Source: Thermomonas sp. (GTDB lineage Bacteria > Pseudomonadota > Gammaproteobacteria > Xanthomonadales > Xanthomonadaceae). From it: a stretch of DNA of 64,000 nucleotides. How positions within the stretch are numbered: the first letter of the stretch is position 1; the number at the start of each line of letters is the position of its first letter. Position numbers and translations under genes: made by a program. Under the pieces are notes generated by a model. It saw nothing but the letters and a program-made list of their open reading frames with translations, was not told the DNA's origin and ran no database searches. This document shows positions 47,085 through 57,331 of the stretch, one piece after another. Location of the stretch: contig NZ_JADZDS010000060.1 of the NCBI RefSeq assembly GCF_020850895.1, forward strand, positions 1 through 64,000, written 5' to 3'.

Positions 47085-49427
47085 ATGAAACGCAAGCAAT
47101 TGAGCATGGCGATCCAGGGTGCGCTGGTCGCATCATTGCTGGTCGGTGCGCCGGCATTGGCTGTGGAACCGGTTGCTGCGCAGGGTCAACCCGGGGCGCA
47201 GGAGCAGACGCAAGCCCAACCCCAAACCGCCAAGCCCAGTGCCACCGCCCCGTCCACGCCGACCCAGTTGGAGACGGTGACCGTTACCGCGCGCCGAGTC
47301 GCGGAGCCCATCCAGGAGGTGCCGGTGGCGGTGTCCGCGTTCGGGGAAACCCAATTACGCGACATGCAGGCGGCCGGCGTTGACGGTATCCAGGGATCGG
47401 TGCCCAACCTCAATATCGTTCAGGGACGCGGATCGGCCAACAGCATCAACGTGTTCATTCGTGGCATCGGCCAGCCGGATGCACTGCAGACCTTCGATCC
47501 GGGCGTGGGCATGTATGTCGACGACGTGTACTACTCACGCATCAACGGCGCCATGTTCTCGCTGTTCGACATCGACCAGATCGAAGTCTTGCGCGGTCCG
47601 CAGGGAACGCTGTACGGCAAGAACTCGACCGGCGGCGCGATCAAGCTGAGCACCAAGAGCCCGTTCGATTACGAAGGGGGCAGCGTCGAGGCAACGTTCG
47701 GTAACTACGGCCGCGCCGAAGGCCGTTTCTACGTGGGTGGAAGACTCAGCGACACCGTGGCCGGCAGCATTGCCGGTGCTTGGATCAGCAACAACGGCTT
47801 TGTGCGCGATGCCATCACCGGGCGCCACTTCAACGGCGACGACACCCGTGCGCTTCGTGCCAAGTTCGCGTTCCGGCCCAGCGATGCCTTCGATGCAACG
47901 ATCTCGTTCGACTACACCCACCAGGATGCAGCGCTGACCCTCGGTCGGCCGACGGCGCCATTGGTCGCGGTGGACATGTGGCCAGGGTACGGCCCGTATG
48001 TGCTGTTGCTGACACCCACCGGCAGGTTCAACTTCCGCGCACGCACCTCGTTCGGGCCGGACAAGGGCCAGGACATGACCCACAAGGGTGTGTCCTTGGT
48101 CATGAACTGGAACATCAATGATGCGTGGTTGCTCAAGAGCATTACCGCCTGGCGCAAGCTCGATACCGCGTCGTACATCGATATCGATGCGTCGCAGTAC
48201 GAACTTGGCGACGTGTTCGTCGGCCTCCATCAGCGTCAATGGAGCCAGGAACTGCAACTGCAATACCACAGTGATTCGATCAAGGCGATCCTCGGCGCCT
48301 ATTACCTCAATGAGCGCCTGCCCTCGCATCAGGAGGCCTATGCCGACGACCTCCTGCGCTACAAGGGGGTCCCATTCACGTTCCTGCGTACCATCGACGA
48401 TGACCTGCGCACCACCAGTACGGCGCTGTTCGCCAATATCGACTGGGATATCACCGAGGCGTGGTCGCTGGCCGCCGGCGTGCGCTGGTCGCGCGACCGC
48501 AAGTCCTACTTCCGCACCACCAGCGCCTTCTTCGGGCCGCCACTGGGTGCGTTCAGTGCCGATCCGCAGGCGGTGATTCCCGGCATTCGCCACAGCTGGA
48601 GCGCCGTCACGCCGTCGGTCAGCCTGAAGTACAGGTTCAGCGACAACGTCATGGGCTATGTGTCCGCCAATCGTGGCTTCAAGTCCGGCGGCTTCAACGG
48701 ACGCGCGAATTCCCAGGCCGAATCCAACAACCCGATTTTCGATCCGGAATTCGTGTGGACCTACGAGGTCGGCCTGAAAGTGCAATCGGCCGACCACCGG
48801 TCGATGGTCAACCTCACGGCGTTCCACAGCAACTACCGAGACTTCCAGGCCCGCGTGTCCGAGGTCGTGCAGAGTGGCGGCGTCCCGACCTTCGCCTTCC
48901 CGGTGCTCAATGCAGCGCGCATGACGATCGATGGCTTCGAGATCGAAGGCAGCACCTTGCTGGGCAAATCCACCATGCTGAGTGGGCAGCTCAGCTGGAT
49001 GAATGCTCGCTATCGGCAGTTCGTTGACTTGCGTGTCACCGATCCCACGCGTCCCGACTATAACCCGCACATCCATGACCATGTGCCGTTCTCGCCGGAA
49101 TTCACCGGCAAGATTGCGCTGCAACATGGCTTCGAGATGGGCAATGGTTCGATCCTGAGCATCGGCGGTGACGTTTCTTACCGCAGCGAAACCTGGCTGT
49201 CGGTGGACAACCGGCCGAACTTGCGCCAGAGCGCCTATGCGCTGGTCGGCTTGTTTGGCGTATGGGATTCCCCGCAGGGGGCGTGGCAGGTGCGCGCCGG
49301 TGTGCGCAACCTGACCAACAAGACCTACATGACCGAAGGCCAGGAGTTCTCCAGCGTCGGCAACATCCAGACCGCGTATTTCGGCTGGCCACGCAACTGG
49401 TACCTCTCGGTTCGCTACAACTTCTGA
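47085..49427 (+). CDS. TonB-dependent receptor
   Basis: Signal peptide; LETVTVTARRVAEPIQEVPVAVSAFGETQLRDMQAAGVDGIQGSVPNLNIVQG..NVFIRGIGQ...IEVLRGPQGTLYGKNSTGGAIKLSTK plug; C-terminal RNWYLSVRYNF. Confidence 0.95.
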   Translation: MKRKQLSMAIQGALVASLLVGAPALAVEPVAAQGQPGAQEQTQAQPQTAKPSATAPSTPTQLETVTVTARRVAEPIQEVPVAVSAFGETQLRDMQAAGVDGIQGSVPNLNIVQGRGSANSINVFIRGIGQPDALQTFDPGVGMYVDDVYYSRINGAMFSLFDIDQIEVLRGPQGTLYGKNSTGGAIKLSTKSPFDYEGGSVEATFGNYGRAEGRFYVGGRLSDTVAGSIAGAWISNNGFVRDAITGRHFNGDDTRALRAKFAFRPSDAFDATISFDYTHQDAALTLGRPTAPLVAVDMWPGYGPYVLLLTPTGRFNFRARTSFGPDKGQDMTHKGVSLVMNWNINDAWLLKSITAWRKLDTASYIDIDASQYELGDVFVGLHQRQWSQELQLQYHSDSIKAILGAYYLNERLPSHQEAYADDLLRYKGVPFTFLRTIDDDLRTTSTALFANIDWDITEAWSLAAGVRWSRDRKSYFRTTSAFFGPPLGAFSADPQAVIPGIRHSWSAVTPSVSLKYRFSDNVMGYVSANRGFKSGGFNGRANSQAESNNPIFDPEFVWTYEVGLKVQSADHRSMVNLTAFHSNYRDFQARVSEVVQSGGVPTFAFPVLNAARMTIDGFEIEGSTLLGKSTMLSGQLSWMNARYRQFVDLRVTDPTRPDYNPHIHDHVPFSPEFTGKIALQHGFEMGNGSILSIGGDVSYRSETWLSVDNRPNLRQSAYALVGLFGVWDSPQGAWQVRAGVRNLTNKTYMTEGQEFSSVGNIQTAYFGWPRNWYLSVRYNF

Positions 49428-49463
49428 GGTTGAACGGCCTCTTCAACGCGGTGCAGTCCGAAT

Positions 49464-49489
49464 CGACGGCGGGCATCTGCCCGCCGTCG
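49464..49489 (+). terminator. Stem-loop after TonB-dependent receptor gene
   Basis: Perfect 12-bp inverted repeat CGACGGCGGGCA-tc-TGCCCGCCGTCG; no clear T-tract. Confidence 0.55.
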
Positions 49490-49553
49490 CGTTATCCTCG
49501 GCCCGGATGAACGGACACGATGCCCTGCCACGCTCCAGACCGAGGCCCGTGCG

Positions 49554-52500
49554 ATGCTGAACATCGCGGTCGTGGTCGTGGCGGCGCTGGTGTGGCTGGC
49601 GTTGTTGTTCGGGACCGCGTTGTATGCCGAACGCCATCCGGGCGTGCTGTCCCGGCAATGGCGCCATGTCTATGCGCTGTCACTGGCGGTGCATTGCACC
49701 TCGTGGACCTTCTACGGCACCGTCACCCAGGCCGCGCGCTACGGTTGGCCGCTGCCGCCGACGTTCATCGGCGCCATCCTGTTTTACACGCTGGCGCTGG
49801 CCTTCATGATGCGGCTGGTACGGCTGGCGCGGGACAGCAATGCCACCTCGATTGCTGACTTGATCGCCACCCGCTTGGGCAAGGATCCCTGGCTGGCAGC
49901 CGTGGTGACCCTGGTGGCTGTCCTTGGCCTGATCCCCTACATCGCACTGCAGTTGCAGGCGATCACCCTGAGCCTGACTGCGGCGACGATTGGTTTTGAT
50001 GCGGCTGAAGACGGGGCACCGCCCCTCTGGCGCGACGGGGCGTTGTACGTCGCACTGGCGATGGCCGCATTTGCAATCCTGTTCGGCACCCGCCGCGTCA
50101 GTGCCGCCGAACACAACCGTGGCTTGGTGCTGGCACTGGCGTTCGACTCGCTGTTCAAGCTGGTGGCGATGTTGGCTCTGGGTGGATTCCTGTGGTTCGG
50201 CCTACGCGATGTCCCCATGCAGGCGACGATGCCCACGACGCAAGCTGCAGGTGGCTTCGTCCCGCTGGTCATCCTCGGTGCGATGGCGATGTTCGTGATG
50301 CCGCACCAATTCCATGTCGCGGTGGTGGAGTGTCGCGACGAACATGATGTGCGCACCGCACGCTGGCAGTTCCCGTTGTATCTGCTGCTGATTGCGCTTC
50401 CGACCCTGCCGGCGGCGCGCGCAGGTGCGGCGCTGCTGGGTGAACGCGTGCCCTCCGATATGTTCGCGCTGGCGCTGCCGCTGTTGCAGGGCCATGCCGG
50501 GATGGCCTTGCTGGTGTTCCTCGGAGGCCTGAGTGCGGCCACCGGCATGGTGATCGTGGCGACCTTGACCCTGAGCCTGATGATCGGCAACCACTGGTTT
50601 GCTCCTGGCTTGTTGCGCAGCGCGTGGTCAAGCGGTCGCGGCGGGGACGACCACCGCAGCAGCCTGCTGTTGCTGCGGCGCGTCGGCATCCTGGCGATCA
50701 TGTTGCTGGGCTGGGCGTATGCCCGACTCGTCAGCGGCAGCGAGGCCTTGGCCGATGTCGGAGCGGTCTCCTTTTCTGCCTTGGCCACGCTGATTCCAGC
50801 CTTGGGGTTCGCTGTCTGGCGTCCACGGACTCCGCCGCTGGCTGCGAGCGTCGGCATCCTCGCCAGTTTCGTGGCTTGGCTGTGGGTAATGTTGGTGCCG
50901 TTGCTGGCAGCCAGCGCAGGAGCAGATCCCGGCTGGCTGCAAGCCGGCCCGTTCGGCCAGCAGTGGTTGGCTCCCGATGCTGTCTTTGGCCTGACCGGAT
51001 GGAGTCGGGTTGGACGTGCGGTCGGGGTCAGTTTGTTCATCGGAACCGTGGTGACCCTGTTGTTGTCCGCACGTCAGGATGGACGTGTGAAATCGGAGAT
51101 GCGTGGCGCTGGCCTGGCTGCACTACGCAGTGCCGGACGCCGGTTCTTGCCGTCTGAACGCGTGGATGTCCTGTTGCAAGGGGCTCCCGCAGTCGGGCCG
51201 GTTGCGGCGGCCATCGAATCCCGCCTGGAACACGAACTTGCCGCGGTCCTTGGCAGCGCCTCGGCGCGCCTGCTGCTGGATGCGGCACGGCGCGATGCGC
51301 AGGGAGCCGACCTGGAAACGGTGGCGGCGATCGTCGATGAAGCATCGCAGGACCTGCGATTCAACCAGCGCGTGCTGGAGGCGGCGCTGGAAAACATGAG
51401 CCAGGGCATCAGCGTGGTCGATGCGCAGCTGCGCCTGGTGGCATGGAATCGCCGTTACGAGGAATTGCTGGGTTATCCGCCTGGCATGTTGAAGGTGGGC
51501 ATGCCGATTGCGGATGCGTCGCACTGGGCCTTGCGTGAAGTTGCCGGCATCGATCCTGATCATGCGACTGAAGCGCTTTCGCGTCGGCTGGACCACATGC
51601 GTGCAGGCACGCCGCACCTCTCGGAACGCGTGTTCAAGGACGGCAACATCGTCGAAATCCGCGGCAACCCGATGCCGGGCGGTGGCTTCGTGGCCACGTT
51701 CACCGACGTCACTGCTTTCCGCCAGGCCGAAAGCGAGCTGAAGCAAAGCAACGAAACGCTCGAGCGGCGCGTGGTCGAACGGACTGCGCTGCTGGAGTCG
51801 GCCAAGCGCGAGGCCGAGCATGCCAATGACGCCAAGAGTCGCTTCCTCGCTGCGATCGGCCACGACCTGATGCAGCCGTTGCATGCGGCGCACTTGCTGG
51901 TCGACACCCTGCAACAACACGGACCGGACCCGCAGCGCGAGCTCGCGAGGCAGGTTGGCAGCGCGTTGGATTCGACCACCGACTTGCTTGGAACCCTGCT
52001 GGACATGTCGCGCCTGGAAGCGGGCGGGCTGGTTCCGGAGCCCCGCGATTTCCCATTGGCCGATGTGCTCGATCCCCTTGTCACGCAGTTCCGTTTGCTG
52101 GCCGCAGAGCGCGGCCTGCGCCTGCGGTTCGTGCCGACCCGCGCCTGGGTGCGCAGCGATCCCCAGTTGCTGCGGCGCGTGCTGCAGAACTTCCTGGCCA
52201 ATGCGCTGCGCTACACGGCCCAAGGCAGCGTGCTGCTTGGCGTGCGCAGGCGCGGTGAATCGTTGCGCATCGAAGTGCACGACACCGGGCCTGGAATCGC
52301 ACCTTCGAAGCGTGAACTGATATTCGAGGAATTCCAGCGTGGCGATGACGCACGCGGACAAGGGCTCGGCCTCGGGTTGGCGATTGCGCGCCGAATCGCC
52401 GAACTGCTGGGCACCGAAGTCGGCCTGCGCAGCGTCATGGGGCGCGGCAGCTGTTTTTCCATCACAACACCATGCGTCGCCAGTGCCCAGCAACCGCGGA

Positions 52501-52898
52501 ATTCGGCGCGTGGCCTGTCCGGATTGAAGGTGTTGATCGTCGACAACGAAGCAGCCGCTGGCAACGCGTTGGCGACCTTGCTGCTCGGCTGGGGCTGTTT
52601 ACCGCAGGTGGCGGTGAACGGCGAGGAAGCCCGGGCCGTCCTGAGCGATGGCTGCGTTGAGCTGTGGATCTTCGATTTCCACCTTGATGCAGGGGATACC
52701 GGGGTTGCCCTGCGTGCACGCCTCGGCGCGGAATTCGGGTTCGCGCCCTGCCTGATCCTGAGCGCAGACCAGACCGGGGTCGTCCGCATCGCGGCACAGG
52801 AAGCCGGGCTACCGCTGCTGCTCAAGCCGCTGCGGCCACTGGCATTGAAATCGGTGCTCGACCGTATGCTTTCGGCACGTGGACGCGGCGATGGTTGA
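49554..52898 (+). CDS. Hybrid sensor histidine kinase with sodium:solute symporter-like N-terminus, PAS, HisKA/HATPase_c and REC domains
   Basis: Many TM segments (SSSF-like), PAS (LEAALENMSQGISVVDAQLRLVAWNRRYEELLGYP), H-box RFLAAIGHDLMQPLHAAHLL, G-boxes VHDTGPGIAPSKRELIFEEF/GQGLGLGLAIARRIAELLG, C-terminal receiver with WIFDFHLDAGDTG and LLLKPLRP. Confidence 0.93.
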   Translation: MLNIAVVVVAALVWLALLFGTALYAERHPGVLSRQWRHVYALSLAVHCTSWTFYGTVTQAARYGWPLPPTFIGAILFYTLALAFMMRLVRLARDSNATSIADLIATRLGKDPWLAAVVTLVAVLGLIPYIALQLQAITLSLTAATIGFDAAEDGAPPLWRDGALYVALAMAAFAILFGTRRVSAAEHNRGLVLALAFDSLFKLVAMLALGGFLWFGLRDVPMQATMPTTQAAGGFVPLVILGAMAMFVMPHQFHVAVVECRDEHDVRTARWQFPLYLLLIALPTLPAARAGAALLGERVPSDMFALALPLLQGHAGMALLVFLGGLSAATGMVIVATLTLSLMIGNHWFAPGLLRSAWSSGRGGDDHRSSLLLLRRVGILAIMLLGWAYARLVSGSEALADVGAVSFSALATLIPALGFAVWRPRTPPLAASVGILASFVAWLWVMLVPLLAASAGADPGWLQAGPFGQQWLAPDAVFGLTGWSRVGRAVGVSLFIGTVVTLLLSARQDGRVKSEMRGAGLAALRSAGRRFLPSERVDVLLQGAPAVGPVAAAIESRLEHELAAVLGSASARLLLDAARRDAQGADLETVAAIVDEASQDLRFNQRVLEAALENMSQGISVVDAQLRLVAWNRRYEELLGYPPGMLKVGMPIADASHWALREVAGIDPDHATEALSRRLDHMRAGTPHLSERVFKDGNIVEIRGNPMPGGGFVATFTDVTAFRQAESELKQSNETLERRVVERTALLESAKREAEHANDAKSRFLAAIGHDLMQPLHAAHLLVDTLQQHGPDPQRELARQVGSALDSTTDLLGTLLDMSRLEAGGLVPEPRDFPLADVLDPLVTQFRLLAAERGLRLRFVPTRAWVRSDPQLLRRVLQNFLANALRYTAQGSVLLGVRRRGESLRIEVHDTGPGIAPSKRELIFEEFQRGDDARGQGLGLGLAIARRIAELLGTEVGLRSVMGRGSCFSITTPCVASAQQPRNSARGLSGLKVLIVDNEAAAGNALATLLLGWGCLPQVAVNGEEARAVLSDGCVELWIFDFHLDAGDTGVALRARLGAEFGFAPCLILSADQTGVVRIAAQEAGLPLLLKPLRPLALKSVLDRMLSARGRGDG

Positions 52899-53009
52899 AC
52901 CCCGATCGGATTTTTCCTAGACGATTTCGTGGGATTGTCCGCTTGGACATGCCTGCGACACGCGCTACCTTGTCGCTAGGCAATGGCTATGGAATCAGGG
53001 GGTGGCAGC

Positions 53010-53663
53010 ATGCCGATCAGGGTTTACATCGTCGATGACCATGCGCTGGTGCGCGCCGGATTCCGAATGATTCTCGAAGCCGAGAACGATATCTCGGTCA
53101 TTGGCGAAGCAGAGAGCGCTGAGGCCGCTCTGCCGGAAATCCGGCGCCTGAAGCCGGAGGTGGTGCTGTGCGATCTGCACTTGCCGGGCTTGAGTGGCTT
53201 GGAGCTGACCGAGCGCATCGTACGCGGTGATCACGGGACCAGGGTGATCGCGATTTCAGTCCTGGAGGATGGCCCGATGCCGCGCCGCTTGCTGGACGCG
53301 GGCGCACAGGGCTATGTCGGCAAGGGATGCGATGCGGCCGAATTGCTGCGGGCGGTGCGCGACGTGGCGCGCGGCAAGCGCTTTCTGACCAATGCCGTGG
53401 CGCAGGGCTTGGCGCTAGCGCAATTGCAGGGAGATTCGGTGTCTCCGTTCGACGACCTGACACCGAGGGAACTGGAGATTGCCCTGCTGCTGAACCAGGG
53501 GTTGCGACAGGAGGCGATTGCCAAGCGCCTGAACCTGAGCGCCAAGACCGTCAATACTCACAAGACCCACCTGTTCGACAAGCTTGGGATCCACGACAGC
53601 ATCGCATTGGCACGACTTGCGACCCAGTACGGGCTGGTGGATCCGGCGCGGGCCGTGCATTGA
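53010..53663 (+). CDS. NarL/LuxR-type response regulator, GacA/UvrY-like
   Basis: MPIRVYIVDDHALVRAGFRMILEAENDISVIGEAESAEAALPEIRRLKPEVVLCDLHLPGLSGLE...LLDAGAQGYVGKG...SVSPFDDLTPRELEIALLLNQGLRQEAIAKRLNLSAKTVNTHKTHLFDKLGI. Alternative in-frame ATG at 52983. Confidence 0.92.
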   Translation: MPIRVYIVDDHALVRAGFRMILEAENDISVIGEAESAEAALPEIRRLKPEVVLCDLHLPGLSGLELTERIVRGDHGTRVIAISVLEDGPMPRRLLDAGAQGYVGKGCDAAELLRAVRDVARGKRFLTNAVAQGLALAQLQGDSVSPFDDLTPRELEIALLLNQGLRQEAIAKRLNLSAKTVNTHKTHLFDKLGIHDSIALARLATQYGLVDPARAVH

Positions 53664-53668
53664 CCACC

Positions 53669-53697
53669 GCGGGCACCCCGTGACCAAGGGTGCCCGC
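53669..53697. terminator. Candidate stem-loop between convergent regulator and rne
   Basis: Perfect 10-bp stem GCGGGCACCC-cgtgaccaa-GGGTGCCCGC. Confidence 0.5.
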
Positions 53698-53713
53698 ATG
53701 AGGCAGTCGCAAG

Positions 53714-53749
53714 TGCCTCAACTGCCTCAACTGCCTCAACTGCCTCAAC
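53714..53749. repeat. Four perfect tandem copies of 9-mer TGCCTCAAC overlapping the rne stop codon
   Basis: Direct reading: TGCCTCAAC x4, bordered by TGCCCTGGG. Confidence 0.95.
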
Positions 53750-56700
53750 TGCCCTGGGCGGGGGAGTGTGGCGTATCCCCCGGTGGTGTCGGCGCAATGG
53801 GGGCGGAGTCTGGGCGTCGCGCCAATTCGAACAGGATGCGCAGCTGCTCGGCGCGCAGGCGGGCTGCATCCTCGTCGATGGGTCCGGCTGCCGCAACTGC
53901 GTCCTGCGATCCGGATGGCGCACTGGTAGCCAGCGGAAGAGGCGCCTCTGATTCGCTCGCGGCAGGCAGGCCCGATGGCGCGGTAGGCGGGGTCGTGGCG
54001 ATCACGGTTGCAATCGCTGCCGCCAGCTGCGCTGTCCGTGGTTCGCTCGCCGCGACTTGGATTGGAACGACACCATTGCCAGTGGAATTTGCCGAGTGAC
54101 TGTCGGAATCCGGATCAGCATGTGCGGTCTCGAATTGCGCGGCAGATTCCGTGACTGCCTCGTGTGCGTTCGCACCACCACTGTCCTTGGCTTCTGCAGC
54201 GGGTGCTTCGGCCGGGGAAAGCGCGTGCTCCCGGCCTGAGGGAACTTGATCTGGCTGGGCCTGTCCCAAGGCATCCGCCTGGGTGTTTTCCGCGGTCGGA
54301 AGGTCGGAATGCGCATCGACGGTATGCGCATCGTTGCTCAGGTCTGTCGACTCGGAGGCTGAAGCAGCAGCGGGCCCACCCTGCAGGGTGAAGGCGGGTT
54401 GCAACGGTTGCTCGCTCGTGGGTTGGGAATGCGATTCTGCCGAGAGGTCGACTGGGGCATCGACACCCAGATCGCTGAATTCGAATTCCGGTTGGGCAGC
54501 TTCCACATCCAACACGACTTCCAGTGCATCGTCATGCTCGTTGGCGTGTTCAACTGCCCCGTTCTCCGCGCTGCGCCGACGGCGCCGGCCACCGCGACGA
54601 CCACGACGGCGCTTGTTGGCACTCTCGGAACCGGCTGCATTGGCGTCATTGTCCGGTTGATGGGCAACCGGGGGCGTGGCGGCAACGAGCGAAGCGTCGG
54701 CGGGTGCGTCCACTGTGCCAAGGGCGGCAATCGGCTGGCGACTGACGTCATCGCGGGGTGGCACAGGTGCTGAAGCAGGGGCGGTTGTGGTCGTGGGAGC
54801 ATCTCCAGCGACGCCGGGGCGTTCGTTGCGATGTTGCCGCGGCGGCTTGGCTCGATTCTCTGGTTTCTCCTGCTTGGGCGCGGCGTCTGCACGTTCTTGC
54901 CTTGCGGGCATTGCCGGCTTGTCCTGTCGATCCTGCTTCCGGTCCTGACGGCCGGTCTGTTGTTGTTTCTGCGGCCCCTGATCCCTGGCGTGGCGCTGTG
55001 ACCTTCCTCCGCCTTCGCCACGGCCTTCGCGACGCTGGCGTGGGTCATTGCGCAAGTCACGATCGCCTGAAGGCGATGTTGCTGCATTCGAAGGCGCCTC
55101 GGCCACAACCGTGGTCTGCTCCGGAGTGGTGCCGAACAAGCCGCGCAACCACCCGAAGAAGCCACTGCTTTCAGCAGCAGGGGCGGGGATGGCCGTGTCC
55201 GGCACGACGCGCTGTGTTGTCGGTACCGATGTCTCCTGCGTCTCCTGGATCACCGGCATCGGCTTGGGCTCGCGCAGCGGCGCCGGCTGGGTGGGCTTGA
55301 CCTTGGTGACGGCCGGCGGCGGGATGTTGAGCTGGCCCTTGGTCAGGGCAATCGTGTTGAGCTTGCGTGGGGTGCCGCGCTGGTAGCTGGGCTTGCTGGT
55401 TTCCTCGCCCATCTCGTTGCTGCGGATCCGCGTCACTTCGTAGTGCGGGCTGTGCAGCTGCTCATCGGCGACGATCACGATCGGCGCGTCGTGGCGCGCC
55501 TCGATCTCGCGCAGTGCGCTGCGCTTCTCGTTGAGCAGGAAATTGGCGATTTCCACCGGCGCCTGCACCAGCACCTGGCCGGTGTTGTCTTTCATCGCAT
55601 GCTCTTCGGCGACGCGGATGATCGACAGCGACAGCGATTCGATGCTGCGCATGCGGCCGTGGCCTTCGCAGGTCGGACAAACAATTTGGCTGGCTTCGCC
55701 GAGGCTGGGGCGCAGGCGCTGGCGACTCATTTCCATCAGGCCGAAGCGGCTGATCCGGCCCAACTGCACGCGCGCGCGGTCGTACTTCAGCGCGTTCTGC
55801 AGCTTGTTCTCGACGTCGCGCTGGTGCTTGTTCGACGACATGTCGATGAAGTCGATCACCACCAGCCCGCCGAGGTCGCGCAGGCGCAGCTGGCGGGCCA
55901 CTTCCTCGGCCGCTTCGAGGTTGGTGTTGAAGGCGGTTTCCTCGATGTCGCCGCCCTTGGTGGCGCGCGCCGAGTTGACGTCGATGGCGGTCAGCGCTTC
56001 GGTCTGGTCGATTACCAGCGCGCCACCGGACGGCAACCGAACCGTGCGCTCGTAGGCCGATTCGATCTGCGATTCGATCTGGAAGCGGTTGAACAGCGGG
56101 GTGTCGTCAGTGTAGTGCTTGAGCTTGCGCTTGTTGTGCGGCATCACCTGTTCGACGAATTCCAGCGCCTCGGCGTACATCTCCGGGGTATCGACCAGGA
56201 TTTCGCCGATGTCCGAGCGCATGTAGTCGCGCAGGGCGCGCACGATCAGCCGGCTTTCCTGATAGATCAGGAACGGCGAGGGCTTGGACAGCGCGGCTTC
56301 GGCGATCGCGCGCCAGATCGACAGCAGGTAGTCCAGGTCCCATTGCAGCTCTTCGGCATCGCGGCCGACGCCGGCGGTGCGGATAATCACGCCCATGTCG
56401 TCGGGAATGGCCAGCGCGTCCATCGCCTTCTTCAGCTCGGCGCGGTCATCGCCCTCGATCCGGCGCGAGACGCCGCCGGCGGTCGGCGAGTTCGGCATCA
56501 GCACCATGTAGCGGCCGGCCAGCGAGATGAACGTGGTCAGTGCCGCGCCCTTGTTGCCGCGCTCTTCCTTGTCGACCTGGACCACGACCTCCTGGCCTTC
56601 ACGGAGCAATTCCTTGAGGCTGGCCTTGTGCGGGTCCACACCGGCCTGGAAGTAGTCGCGGGAGATTTCCTTCAGCGGCAAGAAGCCGTGGCGTTCCGCG

Positions 56701-56882
56701 CCGTATTCGACGAAGGCGGCTTCCAGCGACGGTTCGAGCCGGGTGATGCGGCCCTTGTAGATATTGGATTTCTTGTTGTCTTTCGACGGCTGTTCGATGT
56801 CGATGTCGTACAGGTTCTGGCCATCGACGATGGCCACCCGCAGTTCTTCCGCCTGCGTGGCGTTGATGAGCATTCGCTTCAT
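53745..56882 (-). CDS. rne: Ribonuclease E
   Basis: [78 protein letters not shown]; Zn-link motif [20 protein letters not shown]; long low-complexity C-terminal tail. Confidence 0.97.
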   Translation of the reverse strand: MKRMLINATQAEELRVAIVDGQNLYDIDIEQPSKDNKKSNIYKGRITRLEPSLEAAFVEYGAERHGFLPLKEISRDYFQAGVDPHKASLKELLREGQEVVVQVDKEERGNKGAALTTFISLAGRYMVLMPNSPTAGGVSRRIEGDDRAELKKAMDALAIPDDMGVIIRTAGVGRDAEELQWDLDYLLSIWRAIAEAALSKPSPFLIYQESRLIVRALRDYMRSDIGEILVDTPEMYAEALEFVEQVMPHNKRKLKHYTDDTPLFNRFQIESQIESAYERTVRLPSGGALVIDQTEALTAIDVNSARATKGGDIEETAFNTNLEAAEEVARQLRLRDLGGLVVIDFIDMSSNKHQRDVENKLQNALKYDRARVQLGRISRFGLMEMSRQRLRPSLGEASQIVCPTCEGHGRMRSIESLSLSIIRVAEEHAMKDNTGQVLVQAPVEIANFLLNEKRSALREIEARHDAPIVIVADEQLHSPHYEVTRIRSNEMGEETSKPSYQRGTPRKLNTIALTKGQLNIPPPAVTKVKPTQPAPLREPKPMPVIQETQETSVPTTQRVVPDTAIPAPAAESSGFFGWLRGLFGTTPEQTTVVAEAPSNAATSPSGDRDLRNDPRQRREGRGEGGGRSQRHARDQGPQKQQQTGRQDRKQDRQDKPAMPARQERADAAPKQEKPENRAKPPRQHRNERPGVAGDAPTTTTAPASAPVPPRDDVSRQPIAALGTVDAPADASLVAATPPVAHQPDNDANAAGSESANKRRRGRRGGRRRRRSAENGAVEHANEHDDALEVVLDVEAAQPEFEFSDLGVDAPVDLSAESHSQPTSEQPLQPAFTLQGGPAAASASESTDLSNDAHTVDAHSDLPTAENTQADALGQAQPDQVPSGREHALSPAEAPAAEAKDSGGANAHEAVTESAAQFETAHADPDSDSHSANSTGNGVVPIQVAASEPRTAQLAAAIATVIATTPPTAPSGLPAASESEAPLPLATSAPSGSQDAVAAAGPIDEDAARLRAEQLRILFELARRPDSAPIAPTPPGDTPHSPAQGS

Positions 56883-57331
56883 TGTTGCGTTCCTTGGCGC
56901 TCCTCGTCCTGTGGGACGGGAAGCGGAACGCCGCGGGCGTTTTCGCCTGCTGGATACCGCATGGGCAGCGGCCGCGCGAGGCGCGGACCGTACAGCCTTC
57001 CAGTTTTCCAGCGCTGCCACACCACGGCGGACCGCGGGAGCGCTTGTTCCTTGGTTGTATGTTGCAGGACCGGCGACTGCCGCCCAAGCCCGGTTGGGCA
57101 GGGCGCGTCGCGCGGGACGTTGTTCAGCGGCAAAGTCACGACCCTGAGGCCGGTGATGGGCGGGCTTGCCGCGCAGTCGTTAACATGTCCACCCCGAGGG
57201 TGGTGGCAACCTCACTGCGGCGGGGATCGTCGGGAAGGCCGGCTTTCGGCCGAAGGGCGCACCTTGCGCCCGGTACTTCCCGCGAAATCAAACCGTTGCA
57301 TCGCCCCCCGAGTGTAGCAGATCAGCTTCCA

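Noticed and set aside
55443-57317. 624-aa forward ORF opposite rne
   Set aside because: Antisense to conserved RNase E catalytic region.
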